Source of the DNA: Microbacteriaceae bacterium VKM Ac-2855
GTDB lineage: Bacteria > Actinomycetota > Actinomycetes > Actinomycetales > Microbacteriaceae
Assembly (NCBI GenBank): GCA_013204985.1
Contig: JABMLG010000004.1
Location: 124,001 to 188,000 of the forward strand
DNA length: 64,000 bases
Direction of reading: 5' to 3'
The translations under genes were made by a program, and so were the position numbers. Under the pieces are notes generated by a model. The model saw only the letters and a list, made by a program, of their open reading frames with translations, had not been told where the DNA came from and searched no databases. Shown piece by piece: positions 24,338 to 32,192 of this stretch (its first letter is position 1; each line of letters begins with the position of its first letter).

Positions 24338-25372
24338 ATGACCGCCGAGAGCATCCCACCGACCACCGCGCGCCGACGCGGCCCGTCGATGGCCGACGTC
24401 GCCCGCGAGGCCGGCGTCTCCGGTCAAACCGTCTCGCGCGTGTCGAACGGCAAACACAACGTCGACGCCGACACCCGCGAGCGCGTGCTCGGGGCCATGC
24501 GCTCGCTCGGTTACCGGCCCAACAGCGCGGCGCGGGCGCTGCGTACGGGCCGATTCCACAGCATCGGCGTGATCATGTTCACGCTGTCGACGTTCGGCAA
24601 CATGCGCACCCTCGACGCCATCGCGGTCGCGGCAGCGGATGCGGGCTACTCGATCACGCTCATCCCGGTGTCGCACCCGACGCAGGGTGAGGTCTCGGTC
24701 GCGTTCCACCGGCTCAGCGAGGAGGCGGTCGACGGCGTGATCATCATCGTCGAGGCGCACCTGCTCGACGAGGCCGACATCGAACTGCCGCCGGAGCTGC
24801 CGGTCGTTGTGGTCGACTCGACCGCGAGCGACCGCTACCCCGTGGTCGACACCGACCAGGCCGCCGGCGCTCGGCAGGCCACCGAGCATCTGCTGGCGCT
24901 CGGGCATCGCACCGTGCAGCACGTCGCGGGGCCCGAGCGCTCCTACTCCGCCGAACGACGGCGCACCGAGTGGGAGCACACGCTGCGGATGCACGGCGCG
25001 CCGGTACCGGAGCCGCTCGTGGGCGACTGGTCCAGCGGGTCCGGCTACCGCCTCGGACTGCAACTGGCGGCCGACCCGACGGTGACGGCGATCTTCGCCG
25101 CCAACGACCAGATGGCGTTGGGCGTGCTGCGCGCCCTGCACGAGCGCGGTCGCGCCGTGCCGGGCGAGGTGAGCGTCGTCGGCTTCGACGACATGGAGGA
25201 GGCGGCGAGCTTCTGGCCGCCGCTCACGACGGTGCGGCAGTCGTTCGGCGACACCGGCCGCCGCAGCGTCGAGAACCTGCTGCACGAGCTCGAGACGGGC
25301 GTGGGGTCCGGCGTGACACTGGTGCCGACGGAGCTCATCGTGCGCGACAGCACGGGCCCCGCGCCTGTTTGA
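24338..25372 (+). CDS. LacI family transcriptional regulator
   Basis: 344 residues. The N-terminal helix-turn-helix and hinge (about 18-70) read SMADVAREAGVSGQTVSRVSNGKHNVDADTRERVLGAMRSLGYRPNSAARALRTGR. A periplasmic-binding-protein-like sugar sensor fills residues 75-340 (FAANDQMALGVLRALHERGRAVPGEVSVVGFDDMEEA). It is convergent with the GH30 glycosidase, and matching palindromic operators stand in front of both genes, so it probably represses the glycosidase until an oligosaccharide is present. A start at 24329 would add three residues. Confidence 0.92.
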   Translation: MTAESIPPTTARRRGPSMADVAREAGVSGQTVSRVSNGKHNVDADTRERVLGAMRSLGYRPNSAARALRTGRFHSIGVIMFTLSTFGNMRTLDAIAVAAADAGYSITLIPVSHPTQGEVSVAFHRLSEEAVDGVIIIVEAHLLDEADIELPPELPVVVVDSTASDRYPVVDTDQAAGARQATEHLLALGHRTVQHVAGPERSYSAERRRTEWEHTLRMHGAPVPEPLVGDWSSGSGYRLGLQLAADPTVTAIFAANDQMALGVLRALHERGRAVPGEVSVVGFDDMEEAASFWPPLTTVRQSFGDTGRRSVENLLHELETGVGSGVTLVPTELIVRDSTGPAPV

Positions 25373-25384
25373 GCGCAGCGAGCA

Positions 25385-25434
25385 GGGTTGCCGTTTCTGT
25401 GACGAGCTGACGCTCGTCAAAGAAACGGCAACCC
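25385..25434. terminator. Palindrome GGGTTGCC family, copy 2 (between convergent lacI and GH30 genes)
   Basis: A 23-bp stem with one mismatch: arms starting GGGTTGCCGTTTCTGTGAC (25385-25407) and the complement at 25412-25434, loop TGAC. It sits between the two stop codons and could act in both directions. Confidence 0.65.
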
Positions 25435-25441
25435 GATCAGC

Positions 25442-28400
25442 TCAGCAGCTGCGCGCCGGGTAGGCGGCCGGAACGACCGTGGTCACCGGGGCGCCATTGA
25501 GGGTCGCGGTCGCGGTGACCGTGACCTCGCCGGCGGGCACCGACACGGCACGGGTGCTGAACGCCGCGGAAGCGTTCTTGCCCGGGGCGACGGCGGTGAA
25601 CTGCTTCGAGCCGTAGCCGCTGGTGACGTTGAGGTCGACCGGCACCGCAGATCCGTTCGTCGCCTGCACCGTCAGCGTCACCTTGCCCGCGACGCAGCGG
25701 GTGGAGGCGATCACGGCGACGTTCAGCGCCGGCGGCGCGACCACGTCGACCGCGACCGTGGTGGTCGTGCTGCGCGAGCCGTCGGCCGAGGTGACCGCGA
25801 TCGTGCCCACTCGCCCGTTCTGCTCGGTGGGCTGCGTCACGCGCACCCGGGCGGCGGAGTCGGTCGCGACGGCGCCGATGACGGGCATCCGCTCGGCCGT
25901 GACCGCGTACTCCGTGCGCGCCGGGTCGAAGCCGGCGATGCCGACCCCGTCGATCCGCAGTGCCGCGAGGGTGCTGACCGCGGCCGCCGAGGCGACCGAC
26001 TCCGAGATCTGCACCTCCGAGACGATGAGGTGCGTCGCCGCGTAGGCGTTCATCACCACCCGGAGTCCGGTCGCGGTGATCGGCGCGAACGTCGCCGTTA
26101 CCGTGGGCGCCGTGCCGTCGGCCGGCGAGGCGACGGGCTGCGCCGTCTCCCAGCCGGGCACGGCGACCCACGAGCCGTCGGCCGCGCGGGTCTGCAGCTG
26201 CATCGTCTGCGCCCAGCTGTTCGTGCCGTCGCGGTAGAACTGCACCGAGACCTGCTGCACCTGGTGCGCCGCCGCGAAGGCGTACGTCAGGGTGCTCTGG
26301 GTCGGCTTGTTCGTCGAGACCCAGTTCGACCAGCCCTTGTCGCCGAACACGCCGTTGCGGGTGCGGTCGGCGCCGTAACCGGATTCGGCGGAGGTGGCGG
26401 TCGCGGTGTTGCCCGCATCCGGGTTGAAGTTGCGCAGCGTGCCCGCGGTGACCAGCACCGTGAGCTGCGCCGGCAGCGTCGCTCCGTCGGCCGTCGCGGT
26501 GCCCGTGATCGTCACGGCTCCGGGCTGCGCGAGGGTGGCTGCGGTGAGCGGCGACCAGTTCCACACCACCGGCACCGCGAAGGTGCTGCTGGAGGCGCCG
26601 ACACGTGCCGGCACGGTGGCCGGTGCCGCGGCCTGCACGCCCGCGACGGATGCGCCCGCCGCGACCGTGATCGAGACCGGGTCCGCGGCGGTCAGCCCGC
26701 CGACGTCGACCAGCGCCGTGACCGTGATGGTCTGGCCGTAGAGGTCGGTCGCGGTGCCGGGCACCTCGACGCGACCGGCGCTCGCCCACGCGGAGGCGGC
26801 CGGCAGCTGCCAGCTCGCCGCCGTCGCGGGGCCCACGCCCCAGGCGTACTGCGGCGTGACGGAGGCGGGCAGCGTCGGAGCGACACCCACAGCGGTGCGC
26901 GCCGGCACGGTCTGCCCGGCGAGAGGCGCGAGATCGCGCAGTTGCCACGACTGGTTCGTACCGCCGTTGGATCCGTAGACACCGACGCCGGTGTTGTCGG
27001 CGCTCGACTGCCCGGCGACGTCGAGCGAGAGCGCGAGCGCCTCGTTGACGAGGGTGAAGCGGATGCCGTCCGTGCTGTTCACGATCCAGCGGGTGGCCGG
27101 TGTGGTCGCCGCGGTGGCCGCGGTGATGCTGCGCAGGTCCGTGCCGTTGCTCGTGGCGCCCAGGATGCGGCCGTCGGCCGTCTCGAGGACGACCCGATCG
27201 GTCGCCTCGCGCTCACCGGCCGGCACCTCGTGCACGGTCCAGGTCTGCTTGGCGGCGGTCGCGGAGTCGGTGCCGAGGGTGGTGATGGTGGTCGCGGTGC
27301 CGGAGGCGTTCGCGGTGAAGGCCTTCCCGCTCTGCGTGCCGACGAGCTGGTAGCGGTGGCCGTCGCGCAGCGCGGGGGCGCTCGCGGCGATGCCCGTGAC
27401 GCCGTCGATGACGAAGCTGGTGACCGACTTGGCCGGAACCGTGAACGTCGCCGTCTTCGCGCCGCGGTCGATCGCGACGGCGGGCTTCTGCACCAGTGCG
27501 TTGCCGGTCGGATCCGCAGCCGAGGAGGCCTGCGTGGTCACGTACGGCGTGACGCTCGCACCGGCGGCGATGCTGCCGAAGCGGGAGAGGTCGATGGTGA
27601 CGGTGCGCTCCGAGGTGGCCGTGTTGCTGTGCACGAGAGTCGCGCCCGTGCCGTCGGCCCGGATCGCGGCGGTGCTGGTGGTGTCGTCGACCGCCATCAG
27701 GTGGTCGCCCTCGTGGATGAACTTGGTGAAGTTGCGGATGGTGTTGAACTTCGAGTTCACCTCGACGCCGCAGACGGGCGCGAGGGTCGAGTCGCCGCCC
27801 GCATCCGCTACGCGCCGCGCCGACTTCCAGACCTCGCCGCCGGCCTCCTGGTACGGCTGGCAGTCGAGGTCGATGAAGATCGAACCCCAGTTGAGGTTCT
27901 CGCCCTTGGGGCTCATGTTGTAGAGGTCCTCGACGGGCTGCCAGAGCACCCACGCCTTAGGCTCCAGCTCGCGCAGGTCGTCGGTGATGCGGGAGGCGAT
28001 GCCGAGGCCGTTCTCGATGTTGACCGGGTTGTAGCCCGAGACCCAGTTGCCCTCGATCTCGCTCATCCAGAGGTCGGTGTCGGCGCTCTTGGCGAGGTCG
28101 CGCACGGTGAGGCGACCCGAGGTGCCGTAGGTGTGCACGTTCATCCGGTCGACGAGCGCGCGGGTGGCGGCGGGATACGCGGCCCAGTTCGTGGCGAAGA
28201 TGCCCGGGTTCGTCTCGTCCATCGCGGCCAGGCCGGCGTCGGTGCTGGATGCGGCCAGCGCGGCGGCGACGTCGTCGATCAGCCCGACTTGGCGGGTCGG
28301 CCCGACGTGCATGCCCTCCTGGCGACCGCCGACCGGCACGCCGTTGCTCAACGTGGTGCCCCAGTAGTTGGTGTTCGGCTCGTTGAACGGGTCGAGCGAG

Positions 28401-29098
28401 TCGACGCTGATGCCGTACTCGTCTTCGAGGTGTTCGGTGACCGTGGTCAGGTACTGGGCGAACTGCGCCTCGGCGGCAGGCTTGAGCTGCTCACTCGTGG
28501 CATTGAAGCCGCCCGAGACGTAGCCGCTCTCGGTCATGAAGTAGGGCGCGCTGTTGGCGAAGGTCTCCCAGTGCGTGATCTGGTCCTCCGCGGCGAGCTT
28601 CTCGACCCACCAGCGCTGGGTCGCGTCGGCGCTCCAGTCGTAGGAGTCGGGGTTGTTCGCATCCCAGGCGGCGAGCACGGCGTCGCGGTCGGCGTACTTC
28701 GTGGTGGCGCCGCCGTAGGTGCCGGCGCTGCCGTCCGCATCCGCCGCCCAGTAGCCCTCGACCGCGCCGCCTGGGCGGAGGTAGTCGTTCACGTCGGAGG
28801 CGTTGCCGCCGCCGATGTTGTAGCGCGCGATGTTGAGGTCGAGGCCGTCCTCGCCGAAGACCTTCTGGTAGAGGTCTTCGCGCAGCGCCTCGGGGTAGTC
28901 GCCGGTGGCGTTGGCGAACCAGACGAGGCTCGTACCCCAGCCCTCGTAGGCCTCGCCGGCGACGGCGGGGTTGGGCGTGATGCGCACCCCGTCGGCCGCC
29001 TGCGCGGGCTCGGCCGCGCTCGGAAGGGCGAGCAGCGCCCCGGCTGTGAGCGCGGCGCATGTGGCGAGCGCGATCATCCGTTTCGAATACATCGTCAT
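25442..29098 (-). CDS. Secreted GH30 family glycoside hydrolase, endo-beta-1,6-galactanase-like, multi-domain
   Basis: 1218 residues. Signal peptide 1-34 (RMIALATCAALTAGALLAL, cleavage near AQA-A). The GH30 barrel with its side beta-domain covers about 37-565: acid/base Glu240 in DPFNEPNTNYWG, nucleophile Glu347 in LWMSEIEGNW. Then a ricin-type beta-trefoil (about 578-722, QTW and QSW repeats), two bacterial Ig-like modules (about 725-885), an F5/8 type C module (about 888-1033, DGTNSWAQTMQLQTRAADG) and two further beta-sandwich modules to the C-terminus (Cys1135, Cys1218). Retaining endo-enzyme for plant arabinogalactan-like chains is the best guess. AAGGA precedes the ATG at 29098. A LacI-type operator lies 79 nt upstream. 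Confidence 0.9.
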   Translation of the reverse strand: MTMYSKRMIALATCAALTAGALLALPSAAEPAQAADGVRITPNPAVAGEAYEGWGTSLVWFANATGDYPEALREDLYQKVFGEDGLDLNIARYNIGGGNASDVNDYLRPGGAVEGYWAADADGSAGTYGGATTKYADRDAVLAAWDANNPDSYDWSADATQRWWVEKLAAEDQITHWETFANSAPYFMTESGYVSGGFNATSEQLKPAAEAQFAQYLTTVTEHLEDEYGISVDSLDPFNEPNTNYWGTTLSNGVPVGGRQEGMHVGPTRQVGLIDDVAAALAASSTDAGLAAMDETNPGIFATNWAAYPAATRALVDRMNVHTYGTSGRLTVRDLAKSADTDLWMSEIEGNWVSGYNPVNIENGLGIASRITDDLRELEPKAWVLWQPVEDLYNMSPKGENLNWGSIFIDLDCQPYQEAGGEVWKSARRVADAGGDSTLAPVCGVEVNSKFNTIRNFTKFIHEGDHLMAVDDTTSTAAIRADGTGATLVHSNTATSERTVTIDLSRFGSIAAGASVTPYVTTQASSAADPTGNALVQKPAVAIDRGAKTATFTVPAKSVTSFVIDGVTGIAASAPALRDGHRYQLVGTQSGKAFTANASGTATTITTLGTDSATAAKQTWTVHEVPAGEREATDRVVLETADGRILGATSNGTDLRSITAATAATTPATRWIVNSTDGIRFTLVNEALALSLDVAGQSSADNTGVGVYGSNGGTNQSWQLRDLAPLAGQTVPARTAVGVAPTLPASVTPQYAWGVGPATAASWQLPAASAWASAGRVEVPGTATDLYGQTITVTALVDVGGLTAADPVSITVAAGASVAGVQAAAPATVPARVGASSSTFAVPVVWNWSPLTAATLAQPGAVTITGTATADGATLPAQLTVLVTAGTLRNFNPDAGNTATATSAESGYGADRTRNGVFGDKGWSNWVSTNKPTQSTLTYAFAAAHQVQQVSVQFYRDGTNSWAQTMQLQTRAADGSWVAVPGWETAQPVASPADGTAPTVTATFAPITATGLRVVMNAYAATHLIVSEVQISESVASAAAVSTLAALRIDGVGIAGFDPARTEYAVTAERMPVIGAVATDSAARVRVTQPTEQNGRVGTIAVTSADGSRSTTTTVAVDVVAPPALNVAVIASTRCVAGKVTLTVQATNGSAVPVDLNVTSGYGSKQFTAVAPGKNASAAFSTRAVSVPAGEVTVTATATLNGAPVTTVVPAAYPARSC

Positions 29099-29176
29099 TG
29101 ATGCCGTCCTTCTGTGGGGCCGTCGGAGGAGGCCATCCACGGATGTTCCCGGGAACAGTCTCCCTAGTGACACTAC

Positions 29177-29192
29177 ATGTTGACGTCAACAT
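29177..29192. promoter_or_regulatory. LacI-type operator of the GH30 gene
   Basis: ATGTTGACGTCAACAT, a perfect 16-bp palindrome with central CG as in LacI-family operators, 79 nt upstream of the GH30 start on the minus strand. Confidence 0.7.
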
Positions 29193-29208
29193 CTGGCTAG
29201 AGGTTCCT

Positions 29209-29326
29209 GGGTTGCCGTTTCTTTGACAAACACACCCCATCGACGGGTTGCCGTTTCTTTGACAAACACACCCCATCGACCGGTTGCCGTTTCTTTGACG
29301 AACGCCCGTCAAAGAAACGGCAACCC
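29209..29326. repeat. Palindrome GGGTTGCC family, copy 3, with two extra tandem half-sites
   Basis: Three tandem units of period 36 each begin (G)GGTTGCCGTTTCTTTGAC (29209, 29245, 29281). The first two continue with an identical AAACACACCCCATCGAC. The third is followed by the complementary arm GTCAAAGAAACGGCAACCC (29308-29326), completing a 19-bp hairpin just after the SDR gene stop. Confidence 0.85.
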
Positions 29327-29330
29327 GGAT

Positions 29331-30224
29331 TCAGGACGCGTACGCGCCCGCCGCGATGTCCTCTCCGAGCGTCGGCCCCGTCGGCGTCCAGCCGAGCAAC
29401 TCCTGCGTGCGGATGCTCGATGCCGACATCTCGGCGCCGAAGAACCGGCCGAGGACGCCGAAGTGCGCCACCGCATCCGCCGGGTCGATCGAGGTGGTCG
29501 GCACACCGAGCGCGGCGCCGATGTACCCCGCGATCTCGCGGGTCGGCACGCCCTCCTCGCCGACGGCGTGCAGCCGGCTGCCGGCCGGCGCGGCCTCGAG
29601 GCCGAGGCGGACGACGCGGGCCGCATCCGCTCGATGCACGGCCGCCCACCGATTCGTGCCCTCGCCGATATAGCCGGCGACGCCCTTCTCGCGCGCCACC
29701 TGCGTCAAGATCGCGATGAAGCCGTGGTCGCCCATACCGTGCACCGTCGGAGCGAAGCGGGCGCTGAGCGCGTGCACGCCGCGGTCGAGGTAGTCGAGCG
29801 CCAGGTTCTCGGTGCCGCCGCGCATCGCGTCGGGGCCGCTGAAGGGCGAGGCGTCCCGCTCGGTCGACGGCCGACCGCTGGCGAGCCCGGCGACGCCCGA
29901 AGCGAGCATGAAACGTCGACCTGACCCCTCGAGGGCGTCGAGCAGGGTCTGCACGGCGACGCGCTCGGCCCGGTTCGATTCGGCGGGGTTCACCCAGTCG
30001 TGCTTGTTGGCCAGGTGCAGTACGGCCTCGGAATCGGCGGCGCCGGCGCGCAGGCTGTCGAGATCGTCGAGATCGCCGCGCAGCACATCCGCCCCCTTCG
30101 CGGCGAGCGACGCGGCGGAGGCATCCGACCGGGCGAGCCCGAGGACCTGGTGGCCGGTGGCGAGCAACTCGTCGACGGCGGCGGAGCCGATCCAACCCGA
30201 GGCTCCGGTGATGAAGACGCGCAT
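29331..30224 (-). CDS. NAD(P)-dependent extended SDR family oxidoreductase
   Basis: 297 residues. Nucleotide-binding TGASGWIGSAAVDELLATGHQVLGLARS at the N-terminus, GDLDDLDSLRAGAADSEAVLHLAN, and a substrate region with NRWAAVHRADAARVVRLGLE. The usual YxxxK is not clear, as in atypical SDRs of the NAD-epimerase/NmrA-like group. AAAGG lies 8 nt before the ATG. Divergent from a TetR regulator, which probably controls it. Confidence 0.87.
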   Translation of the reverse strand: MRVFITGASGWIGSAAVDELLATGHQVLGLARSDASAASLAAKGADVLRGDLDDLDSLRAGAADSEAVLHLANKHDWVNPAESNRAERVAVQTLLDALEGSGRRFMLASGVAGLASGRPSTERDASPFSGPDAMRGGTENLALDYLDRGVHALSARFAPTVHGMGDHGFIAILTQVAREKGVAGYIGEGTNRWAAVHRADAARVVRLGLEAAPAGSRLHAVGEEGVPTREIAGYIGAALGVPTTSIDPADAVAHFGVLGRFFGAEMSASSIRTQELLGWTPTGPTLGEDIAAGAYAS

Positions 30225-30264
30225 GATGCGACCTTTCGTTCTGCTCCTCCGTCTCGGACGAGCG

Positions 30265-30316
30265 ATGTCAGCGACTGTCATGTCAGCCGCAGACATCACG
30301 GTACACCCTGATGACA
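30265..30316. promoter_or_regulatory. Candidate TetR operator region
   Basis: In the SDR/tetR intergenic region, TGTCA half-sites occur at 30266, 30276 and 30281 and TGACA at 30312. TGTCAGCCGCAGACA (30281-30295) is a short palindrome. The clustering suggests regulator binding, but the exact operator is not certain. Confidence 0.35.
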
Positions 30317-30346
30317 CTCACTGCCATCGGTAGAACGCGTCATCGG

Positions 30347-30352
30347 TAGGAT
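30347..30352 (+). promoter_or_regulatory. -10 hexamer for the tetR gene
   Basis: TAGGAT, 7 nt before the ATG at 30360; leaderless arrangement. Confidence 0.45.
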
Positions 30353-30359
30353 GGGTCGT

Positions 30360-30923
30360 ATGGTGCGATGGCAGCCGGGCGCGAAAGAACGCCTGCAGGG
30401 GGCGGCGATGCAGCTCTACGCCGAGCGCGGCTTCGAGCGCACCACGGCCGCCGACATCGCGGCCGCTGCGGGCCTCACCGAGCGCACCTTCTTCCGCCAC
30501 TTCGCCGACAAGCGCGAGGTGCTCTTCGACGGGCAGGATCGACTGCGGCAGAGCATGATCGACGCCGTCGCCGCGGCCCCCACCGACGCCTCACCGGTCG
30601 AGATGGTCGCGGCGGCCCTCGACGCCGTCTCCGACTTCTTCGCGGATGAACGGCGCGAGCACTCCCGCCGGCGCCAGCTCATCATCGAACAGAATCCGGC
30701 GCTGCAGGAGCGCGAACTGCTCAAACGCGCGCGCCTCGCCACCGCGCTGGGCGAGGCTCTCCGGGCGCACGGCATCACCGACCCGGATGCGGCACTCGCG
30801 GCCGAATCCGGCGTCGCGATCTTCCACGTCGCCTTCGGCCAGTGGATCGCTCCCGGCGAGGAGCGCGGCTACCGAGAGCTGCAGCGGGCGGGCCTTCGGG
30901 CGCTCGGGGTGTTGCACCGGTGA
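30360..30923 (+). CDS. TetR/AcrR family transcriptional regulator
   Basis: 187 residues. The N-terminal helix-turn-helix (AMQLYAERGFERTTAADIAAAAGLTERTFFRHFADKREVLF) is typical, with an all-helical ligand-binding part after residue 60. Start chosen from the leaderless promoter; ATG at 30351 would add three residues. Divergent from the SDR gene and GTGA-overlapped with the lipoprotein gene. Confidence 0.92.
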   Translation: MVRWQPGAKERLQGAAMQLYAERGFERTTAADIAAAAGLTERTFFRHFADKREVLFDGQDRLRQSMIDAVAAAPTDASPVEMVAAALDAVSDFFADERREHSRRRQLIIEQNPALQERELLKRARLATALGEALRAHGITDPDAALAAESGVAIFHVAFGQWIAPGEERGYRELQRAGLRALGVLHR

Positions 30924-31408
30924 TCGCGCGCAGGCTCCTCTTCGCCGCGGCGGCCGGATGCGCCCTCGCACTCACCGGCTGCGCGCCGTCGGCGGCTCCC
31001 GGTTCGGGCTCGGTGTTCGGCGGCAACGAGGTGCGCACGATCACCGACGCCTTCCCCGTTCTCGAGACAGCGGCGACCGATGTCGACGCGCTTCCACCGG
31101 GCAGCGATGTCGACCTGAATCTCGATCCGGGATCGACCCGCTTCATCGTCACGCAGGAGGACCGGGGCATCTGGATCGCGACGGACGACGACGGTTCGAC
31201 CGTCTGCATCGTGTCGATCCCTGTCGATCGCGCCGGTGACGGGATCTCCGGATGCGGCACGCCGCAGAACGCCGACGCGGTATCGGGCATGGTCATCGCG
31301 ACCGCGGTACCGGGCGTGGCGGAGCTCGCTCTCTGGGCCGAGGGAAGCGACGCCGAGGCGGAGTCGGCCGGCTGGACCGAGCTGGGCGACAACCTTTGGA
31401 CCCGCTGA
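30920..31408 (+). CDS. Hypothetical lipoprotein
   Basis: 162 residues. A lipoprotein signal peptide ends in LTGC (Cys at about residue 20), followed by a Ser/Gly/Pro linker and a soluble domain with two Cys (VCIVSI, GISGCGTP) that may pair. No family recognised. The GTG start overlaps the tetR stop, so it may be co-expressed with the regulator. Confidence 0.75.
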   Translation: MIARRLLFAAAAGCALALTGCAPSAAPGSGSVFGGNEVRTITDAFPVLETAATDVDALPPGSDVDLNLDPGSTRFIVTQEDRGIWIATDDDGSTVCIVSIPVDRAGDGISGCGTPQNADAVSGMVIATAVPGVAELALWAEGSDAEAESAGWTELGDNLWTR

Positions 31409-31448
31409 GACGGGGAACAACACGCGGCCACCCCCGGTTGGCTCGGGT

Positions 31449-32093
31449 ATGACAACACTCGGCATCATCGGAGCAGGAAACATCGGCAGCCAGGTCGCTC
31501 GCGCGGCGATCGGCGCCGGATACGACATCGTGATCGCGAACTCGCGCGGCCCCGAGACTCTCGCGGATCTCGTCGCGGAGCTCGGTCCGCGGGCGCGCGC
31601 GGCGACCGCCACGGAGGCGGCCGAGGCGGCGGACGTCGCGGTCGTGACCGTGCCGCTCAAGGCCTACGAGCAGATCCCGGTGGCTCCGCTCAACGGCAAG
31701 ATCGTGATCGACACCAACAACTACTACTTCGAGCGCGACGGGCGCATCCCCGAGCTCGACGCGGGCGAGGCGACCGTGAGCGGACTGCTGCAGGCGCACC
31801 TGCAGGGAAGTTTCGTCGCGAAGGGCTTCAACCACATCATGGCGAAGGACATCACCACGGACGGCTCGCCCGCCGGCAGCCCCGACCGCCGCGCGCTCGC
31901 GACCGCCAGCGACTTCGAGGATGCGGCCGGCTTCGTGACGAAGCTGTACAACGAGCTCGGCTTCGACTCCGTGAACGTCGGGCCCCTCTCCGAGAGCTGG
32001 CGCGTCGAGCGCGACCAGCCCGCCTACGTGGTGCGTCAGAACGCCGACGAGCTCGTCGCCAACCTCGCGAAGGCGACGCGCGCCGGCGCCTGA
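31449..32093 (+). CDS. F420-dependent NADP reductase-like protein
   Basis: 214 residues. Rossmann fold with GIIGAGNIGSQVARAAIGAGYDIVIANSRGPETL, then VVTVPLKAYEQIP and VIDTNNYY. This is the F420_oxidored (NADP oxidoreductase, coenzyme F420-dependent) family, which in some members moves hydride between F420H2 and NADP. Given the F420 genes upstream that role is possible, but many bacterial members are not proven F420 enzymes. About 40 nt after the lipoprotein gene. Confidence 0.82.
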   Translation: MTTLGIIGAGNIGSQVARAAIGAGYDIVIANSRGPETLADLVAELGPRARAATATEAAEAADVAVVTVPLKAYEQIPVAPLNGKIVIDTNNYYFERDGRIPELDAGEATVSGLLQAHLQGSFVAKGFNHIMAKDITTDGSPAGSPDRRALATASDFEDAAGFVTKLYNELGFDSVNVGPLSESWRVERDQPAYVVRQNADELVANLAKATRAGA

Positions 32094-32108
32094 CCCACCT
32101 CCCGCATC

Positions 32109-32185
32109 CTTGCGAGGGACCCCTCCTGTGCGCATCGGACCCGCCCAGGGCGGGTCCCACGCGCACAGGGCGGGTCCCTCGCAGG
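32109..32185. terminator. Nested GC-rich palindrome between convergent genes
   Basis: Outer imperfect arms of 25 nt (32109-32133 and 32161-32185; core TGCGAGGGACCC and GGGTCCCTCGCA) enclose an inner perfect hairpin GGACCCGCCC/GGGCGGGTCC (32137-32157). It stands between two convergent stop codons. Confidence 0.65.
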
Positions 32186-32192
32186 AAGGCGG

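Noticed and set aside
29209-29326. Three regularly spaced repeats, considered as a small CRISPR array
   Set aside because: The two spacers are identical to each other, the unit is half of a palindrome found singly elsewhere, and no cas genes are nearby.
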